From Streptomyces rubiginosohelvolus (GTDB lineage Bacteria; Actinomycetota; Actinomycetes; Streptomycetales; Streptomycetaceae), in assembly GCF_014649875.1 (NCBI RefSeq), contig NZ_BMTW01000016.1:62001-126000 (forward strand): 64,000 bases of DNA. The letters are read 5' to 3'. Numbering within the stretch: the stretch's first letter is position 1; every line of letters begins with the position of its first letter. Position numbers and translations under genes: made by a program. The notes beneath the pieces were generated by a model. That model ran no database searches. It was not told where the DNA came from and worked only from the letters and a program-made list of their open reading frames with translations. Positions 35,196 to 43,953 of this stretch are shown here, piece after piece.

Positions 35196-36418
35196 CGGGA
35201 CACCTGCTTCCGTACGCGGAGGAGCCAGGGGTGGCCGGGTGTCTCCCGCACCGCCGCCCACACCGCGAGGACCAGCGGGTGCACCAGATAGCCGAACCGG
35301 CTCGCGGGCATGAACGCGATGGCCAGGAGCAGCCCGAGCGCGAGCCTCGCCGCCGCGTTCGCCGTGGTCGCCGGGGGCCGGACGAGGAGGGAGAGGGCGA
35401 TGAGGAGGGCGCTCACCCCGAGCAGCAGGAGGGCGAGCGTGCGGCCGCCGGGGACATGGGTGGCCAGCAGATGGCCGGGGAGCGGGCTCGCGGCGGACGA
35501 GACCGCGTCGGTCAGCCCGAGCGGGAAGTCGACGACATGGGCCCGGAAGGCCCCCGGGTCGCGCAGCGCGGCGGGCAGGACGAGGGCAGCGGCGGTGAGC
35601 AGGGCGACGAGCCCGCAGCGCGCGGCGGCGCGGTCTGCCGGGCGGCGGCCCTCCCCGCGATCCGCCGGGCGGCCCGCCGATCGGGAGGTCGCCGCCAGCA
35701 GAGCCAGGGCCACCGGAATCGCGGGCCAGGCCGTCCACTTGAGGGCGGCAGCCGCGCCGAGCACCAGTCCGGCCGCGCCCGCTCGTCCCTGCCCGGCGAG
35801 GGCGAGGCCGAGGCACATCAGCCCGGCCACCGGCAGATCGACGCCCCCGACCGCGAGCGGCAGCGCGACCAGCGGGCAGGCGGCGATCCACCGCAGCGGT
35901 GCGCTCCGGGACCCCGCCGGGAGGGCGAGCGCGAACGCGCCGAGGAACGCAGCGCCCATCCACAGCCGTGGGTCGGTGAGCGGACCGGGCCCGGCCACGG
36001 CCTCCGGCAGGCCGAAGACGGCCATGCCCGGGAGGTACGGGTTGAAGTCCTCCGGCACCACGGGATGTTGGAGGTACGGCGTCCCCTCGGCGAGCAGCAG
36101 CCCGGCCGACCGTGCGACCACCCGCACCTCCAACTGCGCCCGGTCCACGGCGAGAAGCCACAGCAGGGGCAGCAGCACCGCCCCGGTGACGGCGACCGCG
36201 CCTGCGGTACGGGGGCTCCGCCCGCGCGAGGCGAGCAGGGCGGCCGCCAGGTAGCCGAGCCCGGCGGCCGTTCCCCAGACGCGGTGCGGGCCGAGCGAGG
36301 AGCAGCCGACGAGCACCAGCGCGGCGGCCGCGCACAGCGCCCACCAGAGGGCGTCGACAGGGGGCGGCGAGGGCTTTCGGCGCTGGTCGGAAGGGGGGAG
36401 GGGCGTCGTCGTGGCCAT
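35192..36418 (-). CDS. Membrane glycosyltransferase of the GT87 / DUF2029 type
   Basis: 408-aa polytopic membrane protein with about ten hydrophobic segments, an early periplasmic Asp-rich loop after LWLLAVDRAQLEV, the PVVPEDFNPYLPG motif and AAALKWTAWPAIPVALALL. It fits the polyprenol-phosphate-mannose-dependent GT87/GT-C class found in actinobacteria. ATG 36418 (MATTTPLPP) is taken rather than the ORF opening 13 codons upstream. It is co-directional and overlapping with the PimB-like gene, and divergent from the histidine kinase. Confidence 0.78.
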   Translation of the reverse strand: MATTTPLPPSDQRRKPSPPPVDALWWALCAAAALVLVGCSSLGPHRVWGTAAGLGYLAAALLASRGRSPRTAGAVAVTGAVLLPLLWLLAVDRAQLEVRVVARSAGLLLAEGTPYLQHPVVPEDFNPYLPGMAVFGLPEAVAGPGPLTDPRLWMGAAFLGAFALALPAGSRSAPLRWIAACPLVALPLAVGGVDLPVAGLMCLGLALAGQGRAGAAGLVLGAAAALKWTAWPAIPVALALLAATSRSAGRPADRGEGRRPADRAAARCGLVALLTAAALVLPAALRDPGAFRAHVVDFPLGLTDAVSSAASPLPGHLLATHVPGGRTLALLLLGVSALLIALSLLVRPPATTANAAARLALGLLLAIAFMPASRFGYLVHPLVLAVWAAVRETPGHPWLLRVRKQVSR

Positions 36419-36560
36419 GGATCCGAGGCTAGGACCGGGCCGTTCACGGATCGTCACACCACCGTCCGGTCCTCGGGGTCAACCCGTGGCATGAGCCGGC
36501 ACCGGGAATTCCACCCGTACTCCGATGCGCCGGACACCGGCGGTGACGAAGAATCTCCGT

Positions 36561-37820
36561 ATGACGCGCACCATCACGCCGGACCGCCCGGCCGCCGCCC
36601 CCGAAGCCCCGCCGCCGGACCGTGGGCTGCGGCGACGGCTGCGGCACTGGGCGGCGGCGGCCCCCTCGTACGCCTGGCTGACGGCGGCGGGGCTGACGCT
36701 CTTCGCGGTGGTGGAGCTGGCCCTCGTACCGGGTTCGGCGATCACGGCGTTCGGGGTGGTGGTCTGTACGGCCTCGCTGGCGCTGCGGGCGACCTGGCCC
36801 GCCGTCGGGTTCCTGACCGTGGGCGCGGCCCTGCTGAGCTTCGCGACCGACGGCAACATGGCGTACGCGACCATCGCCGGCTCCCTCATCGGCTGCTTCA
36901 CCCTGGGGCGGCACCGGGTGCAGCACCCGGCGATCCTCGTGCTGGCCGGTTCGCTGGCGGCGCTGACGGTCAACCTGGTGCACATCGACCGGTGGGCCCG
37001 GGACGGCTCCCCCGGGCTGCCCGCGCTCCAGGGGACCGACCGGTTCAGCCTGGGGCTGTACGCCGAGACGCTGGTGCTGACGGTGATGATCCTGGGTGCG
37101 GTGAGCACGGGGGACGCGGTGCGGGCGCGCGAGGAGACCCGGCACACCCGGGCGGCCGCCCAGTCGCGGCTGCTGGAGATGGAGCGGCGGCAGGCGGCCG
37201 AGGCGGAACGGGCCGCGATAGCGCGGGAGTTGCACGACATGATCGCCCACTCGGTGTCGGTGATCGCGGTCCGGGCCGAGAGCGCCACGTACACGACTCC
37301 GGACCTCTCGCCTCCGGCGCGGGACGCCTTCCAGGAGATCGCGGGCACCGCACGTTCCTCGATGGCGGAGCTGCGGCGGCTGCTCGGGGTGCTGCGGACG
37401 GGCGACGACACCTCACGGGCCCCGCTCACCGCCCCGCAGCCCTCGCTGGCCGGTCTCGACGAACTCCTCGGCCAGCACCGGACGGTGGGCGGCACTGCCG
37501 AGCTGCGGATCAGCGGTGAGCAGGTCCCGCTGCCCTCGTCCTGGGAACTGTCGGCGTACCGCATCGTCCAGGAAGCCCTGACGAACACCCGACGGCACGC
37601 CCCGGGTGCGCATTCGGTCGTAGAACTGCACTACGGGCCGCGCCTGTTGTCGGTCCGCGTGAGCGATGACGGGCCGGGCCCCGATCCGTCCGGCTCCACC
37701 GGGCGGGCGGGGCACGGGCTGGTGGGCATGGCCGAACGGGCCTCCCTGCTCGGCGGGGCGCTCACCACCGGCCGGGGTCCGGGCGGCGGCTTTCTCGTGG
37801 AGGCGGAGCTGCCGTGGTGA
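36561..37820 (+). CDS. Sensor histidine kinase (HisKA_3 / NarL-partner type)
   Basis: 419-aa membrane kinase. Four or five hydrophobic segments (residues ~35-170) are followed by a coiled linker (AAAQSRLLEMERRQAAEAERAA, written in part) and the HisKA_3 dimerisation box ARELHDMIAHSVSVI with the phospho-acceptor His. A compact HATPase_c follows (RIVQEALTNTRRHAPG, VSDDGPGPDP, GHGLVGMAERA). ATG 36561 is preferred to the upstream in-frame ATG 36525. Its stop overlaps the response regulator start, so they form a two-component pair. Signal unknown. Confidence 0.9.
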   Translation: MTRTITPDRPAAAPEAPPPDRGLRRRLRHWAAAAPSYAWLTAAGLTLFAVVELALVPGSAITAFGVVVCTASLALRATWPAVGFLTVGAALLSFATDGNMAYATIAGSLIGCFTLGRHRVQHPAILVLAGSLAALTVNLVHIDRWARDGSPGLPALQGTDRFSLGLYAETLVLTVMILGAVSTGDAVRAREETRHTRAAAQSRLLEMERRQAAEAERAAIARELHDMIAHSVSVIAVRAESATYTTPDLSPPARDAFQEIAGTARSSMAELRRLLGVLRTGDDTSRAPLTAPQPSLAGLDELLGQHRTVGGTAELRISGEQVPLPSSWELSAYRIVQEALTNTRRHAPGAHSVVELHYGPRLLSVRVSDDGPGPDPSGSTGRAGHGLVGMAERASLLGGALTTGRGPGGGFLVEAELPW

Positions 37821-38482
37821 TCCGGGTGCTGGTGGCCGACGACCAGGCCGTCGTCCGGACGGCTTTCTCCGGCCTGCTGAACACGCAGGACGACATCGAG
37901 GTGGTCGGGGAGGCGGAGGACGGCGAACAGGCCGTGCTCGGCGCGGCCGAACTGCGGCCCGATGTGGCCCTGTTGGACATCCGGATGCCCCGCCTCGGCG
38001 GTATCGACGCGGCGCGCGAGATCGTCGCGGCGTCGCACGGGGCGACCAGGGCGCTGATGCTGACGACGTTCGGCCTGGACGAGTACGTGTACGACGCTCT
38101 CACCGCCGGAGCCAGCGGCTTCCTCCTGAAGGACGCGACCTTTCCCGAACTGCTGCACGCGGTACGGGTGGTGGCGGGCGGCCACGCCCTGCTGGCCCCC
38201 GAGATCACCGGGCGGCTCATCGCGGAGTTCGCGCGGCAGCGGGTCAGCGCTCCGCCGAAGCGCTCGATCGACGGGCTGACCGCACGCGAGGCCGAGGTCC
38301 TCGTCCTCATCGCCCGGGGTCTGTCCAACGCGGACATCGCCGACCGGCTGACCATCACCGACCACACGGTGAAGACCCACATCAACCGGCTGTTCGCGAA
38401 GATGGGGCTGCGGGACCGGGCGCAGGCGGTGATCCTGGCGTACGAACTGGGTCTGGTGGTGGCGGGGAACTCAGGCCCCTGA
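37817..38482 (+). CDS. LuxR/NarL-family response regulator
   Basis: 221-aa response regulator. The receiver has ADDQ acidic pocket, phospho-acceptor Asp in VALLDIRMP, LTTFG and the lysine in FLLKDA. The C-terminal GerE-type HTH is LTAREAEVLVLIARGLSNADIA. The GTG at 37817 overlaps the kinase stop (GTGA) and gives the canonical opening IRVLVADDQ; a GTG one codon earlier is possible. The 3' end overlaps the convergent thiQ-like ATPase gene by 12 bp. A self-regulated operon with the kinase is likely. Confidence 0.92.
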   Translation: MIRVLVADDQAVVRTAFSGLLNTQDDIEVVGEAEDGEQAVLGAAELRPDVALLDIRMPRLGGIDAAREIVAASHGATRALMLTTFGLDEYVYDALTAGASGFLLKDATFPELLHAVRVVAGGHALLAPEITGRLIAEFARQRVSAPPKRSIDGLTAREAEVLVLIARGLSNADIADRLTITDHTVKTHINRLFAKMGLRDRAQAVILAYELGLVVAGNSGP

Positions 38483-39511
38483 AGGCACCCCGGCCCCTGC
38501 CAGCACCACCGTCTCCGCCGCGTCGAAGCGGACGCCCACGGCCGCGCCCTCGTCCGGAGTGTCCCGCAGGGCGCATTCGGCCTCCAGCACCGGCGCGTTC
38601 TCGGGCAGCAGCCGTACGGTCACGTGGTTCCCCCGGAAGGTGCGGACGCCGACCGTGCATCGCAGGCCGTCCTCGGGAGCGCCGATCCGGACTCCGGCGG
38701 GCCGGACCAGCAGATCGACCTCGCCCTGCGGGGAGCCCTCGGGCACCGGGACCTTGCCCCAGGCGGTGGCGGCGGCCTGTCCGGTGACCGTGGCGGGGGT
38801 GACGTTGTCGAAGCCGAGGAACCGGGCGACGAACGCGGAGGCGGGGCGCTGCCAGACGTCCAGCGGAGTGCCCTCCTGCGCGATCCGGCCGTCCCGCATC
38901 ACGACGACCCGGTCGGCGAGCGCGAACGCCTCGCCCTGGTCGTGCGTGACGGCCAGCACGGTCGTCCCCAACTCCTGGAAGAGCGTGCGGAGTTCCACGA
39001 CGAGCCGTTCACGCAGGCTCCGGTCGAGCTGGCCGAGGGGCTCGTCGAGCATCAGCAGCTTCGGGCGCGGGGCGAGCGCGCGGGCCAGGGCGACGCGCTG
39101 CTGTTCGCCGCCGGAGAGCGCGGCGACGGCCCGGCGTTCCGCGCCCGGCAGACCGACCAGCTCCAGGAGTTCGCGGACCCGGGCGTTCGTCCCGGCCCGT
39201 CCGACGCCGTGCATGCGCAGCCCGAAGGCGACGTTGGAGCCGACGTCCCGGTGCGGGAAGAGCTGGTGGTCCTGGAACATCAGGCCGAGCCCGCGCCGGT
39301 GCACCGGGACGCCCGCCTGGTCCTGTCCGGCCAGCAGCACCCGGCCGCCGTCCATGGGCTGGAGCCCGGCGACGGCCCGGAGCAGGGTGGACTTGCCGCT
39401 GCCGCTGGGCCCCAGGACACAGACGATCCGGTGGTCGGCGACCTCCAGGTCCACGGCGTCGAGCGCGGCCCGCTCCCCGAACCGTACGGTGGCTTCCCGC
39501 AAGCTCAGCAT
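38471..39511 (-). CDS. thiQ: Thiamine ABC transporter ATPase
   Basis: 346-aa ATP-binding subunit. Walker A VLGPSGSGKSTLL, Q-loop MFQDHQLFP, signature LSGGEQQRVALARAL, Walker B LLMLDEPLGQLD and THDQGEAFAL are intact, with a C-terminal TOBE domain (residues ~240-335). It is the third gene of a binding protein-permease-ATPase operon headed by a TPP riboswitch, which argues for thiamine/thiamine phosphate import. By sequence alone, Fe(III) or thiosulfate type could not be excluded. ATG 39511 lies six bases after the permease stop. Confidence 0.85.
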   Translation of the reverse strand: MLSLREATVRFGERAALDAVDLEVADHRIVCVLGPSGSGKSTLLRAVAGLQPMDGGRVLLAGQDQAGVPVHRRGLGLMFQDHQLFPHRDVGSNVAFGLRMHGVGRAGTNARVRELLELVGLPGAERRAVAALSGGEQQRVALARALAPRPKLLMLDEPLGQLDRSLRERLVVELRTLFQELGTTVLAVTHDQGEAFALADRVVVMRDGRIAQEGTPLDVWQRPASAFVARFLGFDNVTPATVTGQAAATAWGKVPVPEGSPQGEVDLLVRPAGVRIGAPEDGLRCTVGVRTFRGNHVTVRLLPENAPVLEAECALRDTPDEGAAVGVRFDAAETVVLAGAGVPSGA

Positions 39512-39516
39512 GTCGT

Positions 39517-41253
39517 TCAGAACTCCCCGGATCGGTCGGTGCGGATGCGCTCCAGGAGCAGCAGCGACACCGCGCACACCAGCATCAGAATCGTGCTCAG
39601 GGCCATCGCCTGCCCGTAGTTGAGCTCCCCCGACCGGCCCAGCAGCCGGGCCACGGCGACCGGCAGGGTCGGGTTGTCGGGCCGCGCGATGAAGACCGTC
39701 GCGCCGAACTCCCCGAGGGAGACGGCGAAGGCGAAGCCCGCCGCGACCAGCACCGCCCGTCGCACCAGCGGCAGGTCGACCTCCCGCCAGGCCCGCAGCG
39801 GTGATGCCCCGAGCACGGCGGCGGCCTCCCGCAGCCGGTCGTCGACGGCCCGCAGGACGGGCAGCATGGTCCGTACGACGAAGGGGACGCCGACCAGCGC
39901 CTGGGCCAGCGGGACCAGGATCCAGGAGGTCCGCAGGTCGAGCGGCGGCTTGTCCAGGGTGATCAGGAAGCCGAAGCCGACGGTCACGGCGGACACCCCG
40001 AGCGGCAGCATCAGCAGGGCGTCGAAGCCGCGGACCAGCCGCCCGGCCCGCCGGGTCAGGGCCGCCGCCGCGAGCCCGCCGATGACGAGGGCGATGAGCG
40101 TCGCGACGAGCGCGTACCGCAGGGAGTTGCCGACGGCCTCCAGCGGGGGCACCAGGAACGTGGAGGAGCCGCCCGCCCCGACCGACTGGAGGGCCTCGTA
40201 GTAGCCGAAGCCGTAACCGCCGGGCCCGTCTGCTCCGTCGAGGGATCGCTCCACCAGCACACCGAGCGGCAGCAGGATCAGCAGCAGCGCGGTGAGCAGA
40301 ACGCCGCCGAGCAACGCCCACTGTCCCGCGCCACGCGGCCTCCGCGAGGTCTGCGCCGGGTCGACCAGCTTCAGCGCCCGTTCCCGGCGGCGTACGGTCG
40401 CGGCGTGCACGGCGAGGATTCCGCCGACCGCGGCGAACTGCACCAGGGTCAGCACAGCGGCGGTCGGCAGGTCCAGCAGTTGCGCGGTCTGCCGGTAGAT
40501 CTCCACCTCCAGGGTGGAGTACGCCGGTCCGCCGAGGATCTGCACGACGCCGAAGGAGGTGAACGTGAAGAGGAAGACCATCAGCGCGGCGGCGGCCACG
40601 GCCGGGGCGAGCGCGGGCAGTGTCACCCGGCGGAACGCGGCGAACCGTCCGGCCCCCAGCACCCGGGCGGCCTCCTCCTGGCGCGGGTCGAGCTGGGACC
40701 AGAGCCCGCCCACCGTGCGGACGACCACGGCGTAGTTGAAGAAGACGTGGGCCAGCAGGATCGCCCACACGGTGGTGTCGAGCCGGACGCCCCACAGCTC
40801 GTCGAGGAGCCCGCCGCGCCCGAGCAGCGCCAGGAACGCGGTGCCGACGACGACGGTGGGCAGCACGAACGGCACGGTGACGACCGCCCGCAGCACCTGT
40901 TTGCCCGGGAAGTCGAAGCGGGCGAAGACGTACGCCCCGGGCAGGGCGATCAGCAGGGTGAGCGCGGTCGAGGCGAGGGCCTGCCAGGTGGTGAACCAGA
41001 GGACGTCGAGGATGTCCGCGCGGCTCAGCACCTCGCCGATCCGCCCGAACTGCCAGGCGCCCTCCGCCTTGAGCCCGCGGCCGACGATGGCGGTCACGGG
41101 ATAGGCGAAGAACAGCGCGAAGAACGCGACGGGCACGGCCATCAGGCCGAGCCGCACCGCGGCTCCGCGCCGCCCGGACCGCCGCCCGGACCCGCTGCCG
41201 GCGGGCCGGGCGGCTTCCTTCTTCGGCTCTACTTCAGGACCAGCGACTGCCAC
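39517..41253 (-). CDS. thiP: Thiamine ABC transporter fused permease
   Basis: 578-aa permease with two copies of the six-helix transport domain, as in ThiP/FbpB. EAA loops are at EEAARVLGAGRFAAFRRVTLP (first half) and REAAAVLGASPLRAWREVDLP (second half). The start is uncertain: GTG 41253 or GTG 41265, both within the 3' end of the binding-protein gene, so translation is coupled. It is downstream of the TPP riboswitch. Confidence 0.85.
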   Translation of the reverse strand: MAVAGPEVEPKKEAARPAGSGSGRRSGRRGAAVRLGLMAVPVAFFALFFAYPVTAIVGRGLKAEGAWQFGRIGEVLSRADILDVLWFTTWQALASTALTLLIALPGAYVFARFDFPGKQVLRAVVTVPFVLPTVVVGTAFLALLGRGGLLDELWGVRLDTTVWAILLAHVFFNYAVVVRTVGGLWSQLDPRQEEAARVLGAGRFAAFRRVTLPALAPAVAAAALMVFLFTFTSFGVVQILGGPAYSTLEVEIYRQTAQLLDLPTAAVLTLVQFAAVGGILAVHAATVRRRERALKLVDPAQTSRRPRGAGQWALLGGVLLTALLLILLPLGVLVERSLDGADGPGGYGFGYYEALQSVGAGGSSTFLVPPLEAVGNSLRYALVATLIALVIGGLAAAALTRRAGRLVRGFDALLMLPLGVSAVTVGFGFLITLDKPPLDLRTSWILVPLAQALVGVPFVVRTMLPVLRAVDDRLREAAAVLGASPLRAWREVDLPLVRRAVLVAAGFAFAVSLGEFGATVFIARPDNPTLPVAVARLLGRSGELNYGQAMALSTILMLVCAVSLLLLERIRTDRSGEF

Positions 41254-42326
41254 GACTGGATCCACTGCTCACGGTTGGCGGCGATCTTCTCGGGCGTGAC
41301 GGTGGGAGGCGTGTCGACCTTCTCGCCGTGCTTCGTGAACAGCTCCGGCAGCTCGGCGTCCTTGACGACCGGGTTGACGAACATGTTCAGCGGCATGTCC
41401 TCCTGGAACGTCTTGCTGATCATGAAGTCCAGCAGCGCCTTGCCGCCCGCCTCGTTCTTCGCCCCGGTCAGCAGCCCGGCGTACTCGGTCTGCCGGAAGC
41501 AGGTGCCGGTGGCGACCCCGGTGGGGGCCTCCTTCGGCTGGGGGTCGGCGTAGAGCACCTCGACGGGCGGGCTGGAGGCGTAGGAGACGACGAGCGGCCG
41601 GTCGGCCTTGGCCTTCTTGCCGCCGGCGGAGCCGGAGAACTCCTCGTTGTACGCCTGCTCCCAGCCGTCGACGACCTTGACGCCGTTGGCCTTCAGCTTC
41701 TTCCAGTACGCCTCGTAGCCGTCCTCGCCCTCGGCGGCGATGGTGCCGAGGAGGAAGCCGAGACCGGGCGAGGAACTGGCCGCGTTCTCCGTGACGAGAA
41801 GGTTCTTGTACGCGGGCTTCAGCAGGTCCGCGAAGGTCTTCGGCGGGGCGAGCTTCTTGTCGGCGAAGTACTTCTTGTCGTAGTTGACGCAGATGTCACC
41901 GGTGTCGACGGGCGTGACGCGGTGCTTCTCGTCCGTCTGCGTGTCCGGCGCGACGCGGTCCAGGCCCTTGGCCTCGTACGCGGTGAAGAGACCGTTGTCG
42001 AGGGCGCGGGAGAGCAGGGTGTTGTCGACGCCGAAGAAGACATCGCCGCGCGGGGAGCCCTTGGTCAGGATCTCCTGGTTGAGCGCGGCTCCGGCGTCGC
42101 CGCTCTTGAGGGTCTTGACCGTGTAGCCGGTCTCCTTCGTGAACGCCTTCAGCACGTCGTCCGAGACGTTGAAGGAGTCGTGGCTGACCAGGGTCACGGT
42201 CTTGGAACCGCTGCCCTTGGACGCCCCGGAGCCCGCGGAGCCGTCGTCGCTGCCGCAGCCGGCGAGCACGGTGACGCCGAGCGCCGCCGCGAGCGCGGTC
42301 GCCGCGTACTTCGTGGTGGTGTTCAT
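41229..42326 (-). CDS. thiB: Thiamine-binding lipoprotein (ThiB-like)
   Basis: 365-aa substrate-binding lipoprotein. The signal ends in lipobox LAGC, then a Ser/Gly-rich linker, then a periplasmic-binding fold with VTLVSHDSFNVSDDVLKAF, GDVFFGVDNTLLSRAL and VSYASSPPVEVLYADPQ, all typical of ThiB. AGGAGG lies just upstream of ATG 42326. The TPP riboswitch 100-190 bp upstream supports thiamine as substrate and repression when TPP is plentiful. Confidence 0.9.
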   Translation of the reverse strand: MNTTTKYAATALAAALGVTVLAGCGSDDGSAGSGASKGSGSKTVTLVSHDSFNVSDDVLKAFTKETGYTVKTLKSGDAGAALNQEILTKGSPRGDVFFGVDNTLLSRALDNGLFTAYEAKGLDRVAPDTQTDEKHRVTPVDTGDICVNYDKKYFADKKLAPPKTFADLLKPAYKNLLVTENAASSSPGLGFLLGTIAAEGEDGYEAYWKKLKANGVKVVDGWEQAYNEEFSGSAGGKKAKADRPLVVSYASSPPVEVLYADPQPKEAPTGVATGTCFRQTEYAGLLTGAKNEAGGKALLDFMISKTFQEDMPLNMFVNPVVKDAELPELFTKHGEKVDTPPTVTPEKIAANREQWIQSWQSLVLK

Positions 42327-42423
42327 GTGATTCCTCCTGGAGGTGACCAGGAAGAGACGCGGCCCCACCCGCTGTCCGGCGAACCGGAAGCGGGCAGGGC
42401 GCAACAGCTTGAGTAAGGTCCGA

Positions 42424-42517
42424 ACTTCCTACCCGGAATGACCCGGGCGAGGTTCAGAGGGTCTGCGGCCAACCTGTCCTTGGTGCCGCACTCTCAGCGC
42501 TGTGGCGCTCCCCTGTC
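42424..42517 (-). promoter_or_regulatory. TPP riboswitch (THI element)
   Basis: Minus-strand reading shows the conserved THI blocks in order: GGGGAGC (42507-42513), CTGAGAG (42491-42497), ACCCTCTGAACCT (42450-42462) and GGGTCATTCCGGGTAGGAAG (42425-42444). Together they form the pyrimidine- and pyrophosphate-sensing arms of the TPP aptamer. It lies ~100 nt before thiB. The sequence between it and the ATG could sequester or expose the AGGAGG site, as translational control is usual in actinobacteria. Confidence 0.93.
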
Positions 42518-42621
42518 GGAATATGAAGTTGATTTCGGCCCAGGCTACACCGGTGGTTTCCGGCCGGACCGGAGAGGCCCGGGAGTCGCGGGCGCCCGGA
42601 GACCGCCCGCCCGGGAACCTC

Positions 42622-43728
42622 CTAGCGCTCGGAGGCCGCCAGCTGACCGCAGGCCCCGTCGATCTCCTGACCGCGGGTGTCCCGGACGGTGACCGGCACG
42701 CCGTGGGCCGCGATGGCCTCGACGAACGCCTTCTCGTCCTCGGGGCGCGAGGCGGTCCACTTGGAGCCGGGCGTGGGGTTCAGCGGGATCAGGTTGACGT
42801 GCACCCGCTTGCCCTTGAGAAGCCGGCCGAGCAGGTCGCCGCGCCAGGCCTGGTCGTTGATGTCGCGGATCAGGGCGTACTCGATGGAGATCCGGCGGCC
42901 GGACTTCTCCGCGTACTCCCAGGCGGCGTCCAGGACCTCGCGGACCTTCCACCGGGTGTTGACGGGGACCAGGGTGTCGCGCAGCTCGTCGTCCGGGGCG
43001 TGCAGCGAGACGGCGAGGCGGCACTTGAAGCCCTCGTCGGCGAAGCGCAGCATGGCCGGGACGAGGCCCACGGTGGAGACGGTGATCCCGCGCTGGGAGA
43101 GACCGAGGCCGTCCGGCTCGGGGTCGGTGAGCCGGCGGATGGCGCCGACGACCCGCTTGTAGTTGGCGAGCGGCTCGCCCATGCCCATGAAGACGATGTT
43201 GGACAGCCGGGCGGGACCGCCGGGCACCTCACCGTCGCGCAGGGCGCGCATGCCGTCGACGATCTGGTGCACGATCTCGGCGGTCGACAGATTGCGGTCG
43301 AGGCCGGCCTGCCCGGTGGCGCAGAAGGGGCAGTTCATCCCGCAGCCGGCCTGCGAGGAGATGCACATCGTGACGCGGTCCGGATAGCGCATCAGGACGG
43401 ACTCGACGAGCGTCCCGTCGTGCAGCTTCCACAGGGTCTTACGGGTGGTGTCGTCGTCGCAGCTGATGTGCCGGATCACGGACATCAGCTCGGGGAACAG
43501 CGCCTCGGCGAGCTTCTCCCGCGACGCGGCCGGGATGTTGGTCCACTCGGCCGGGTCGTGCGCGTACCGCGCGAAGTAGTGCTGCGAGAGCTGCTGGGCG
43601 CGGAACGGCTTCTCGCCGGTCGCGGCGACCGCTTCCTTGCGCTCGGCGGGCGTGAGGTCGGCGAGGTGCCGCGGCGGCTTCTTGGCTCCGCGGGGCGCGA
43701 CGAAAGTGAGTTCTCCGGGTGCAGGCAT
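42622..43728 (-). CDS. rlmN: Dual-specificity 23S rRNA/tRNA adenine-C2 methyltransferase RlmN, 5' end supplied by a mobile element
   Basis: Radical SAM enzyme that methylates A2503 of 23S rRNA and A37 of some tRNAs. The 368-aa protein has the radical SAM cluster motif CGMNCPFC, GQAGLDRNLSTAEI, MGMGEPLANY and the C-terminal catalytic Cys in DGACGQL. The start ATG 43728 gives MPAPGELTFVAPRG. Codons 4-7 carry the 11-bp attachment core of the integrated element. The first three codons and everything upstream therefore belong to the element, and a second, displaced start (encoding MPKPGEL) remains beyond the integrase near 54448. RlmN is intact, so the insertion is phenotypically neutral apart from a new promoter. 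Confidence 0.93.
   Translation of the reverse strand: MPAPGELTFVAPRGAKKPPRHLADLTPAERKEAVAATGEKPFRAQQLSQHYFARYAHDPAEWTNIPAASREKLAEALFPELMSVIRHISCDDDTTRKTLWKLHDGTLVESVLMRYPDRVTMCISSQAGCGMNCPFCATGQAGLDRNLSTAEIVHQIVDGMRALRDGEVPGGPARLSNIVFMGMGEPLANYKRVVGAIRRLTDPEPDGLGLSQRGITVSTVGLVPAMLRFADEGFKCRLAVSLHAPDDELRDTLVPVNTRWKVREVLDAAWEYAEKSGRRISIEYALIRDINDQAWRGDLLGRLLKGKRVHVNLIPLNPTPGSKWTASRPEDEKAFVEAIAAHGVPVTVRDTRGQEIDGACGQLAASER
43709..43719 (+). repeat. Left attachment core
   Basis: AGTTCTCCGGG, which reads CCCGGAGAACT on the rlmN coding strand (codons 4-7). Identical to 54428-54438. Similarity continues upstream of the rlmN start on both sides (ATGCCT and CTGCnACACT blocks at equal spacing), so the element carries a diverged copy of an rlmN start region. 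Confidence 0.85.
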
Positions 43729-43953
43729 AACCCTTCTAGTGTCGCAGATCAACTCCGATGGCCCAGCCCAGAGCGGGGTGGGGGTGGTCACCTGTGGGTA
43801 CCGACTGTCGGCGTTGGTCAGCCTCGTACGGCCCAGGGACGGCCCGGAGAAAGTTCTTCCAAGCAGTCCTCGTGCTGTAGGACTCCTAGGGCAGGATGAC
43901 CTGGGACCAGCCCTGACGTCCCCTCCACTTGAGGATCCGAGCCCATCGAACAC

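Noticed and set aside
38471..42326. Ferric iron (Fbp-type) transporter
   Set aside because: Motifs alone allow it, but the upstream TPP riboswitch and ThiB-like binding-protein segments favour thiamine.
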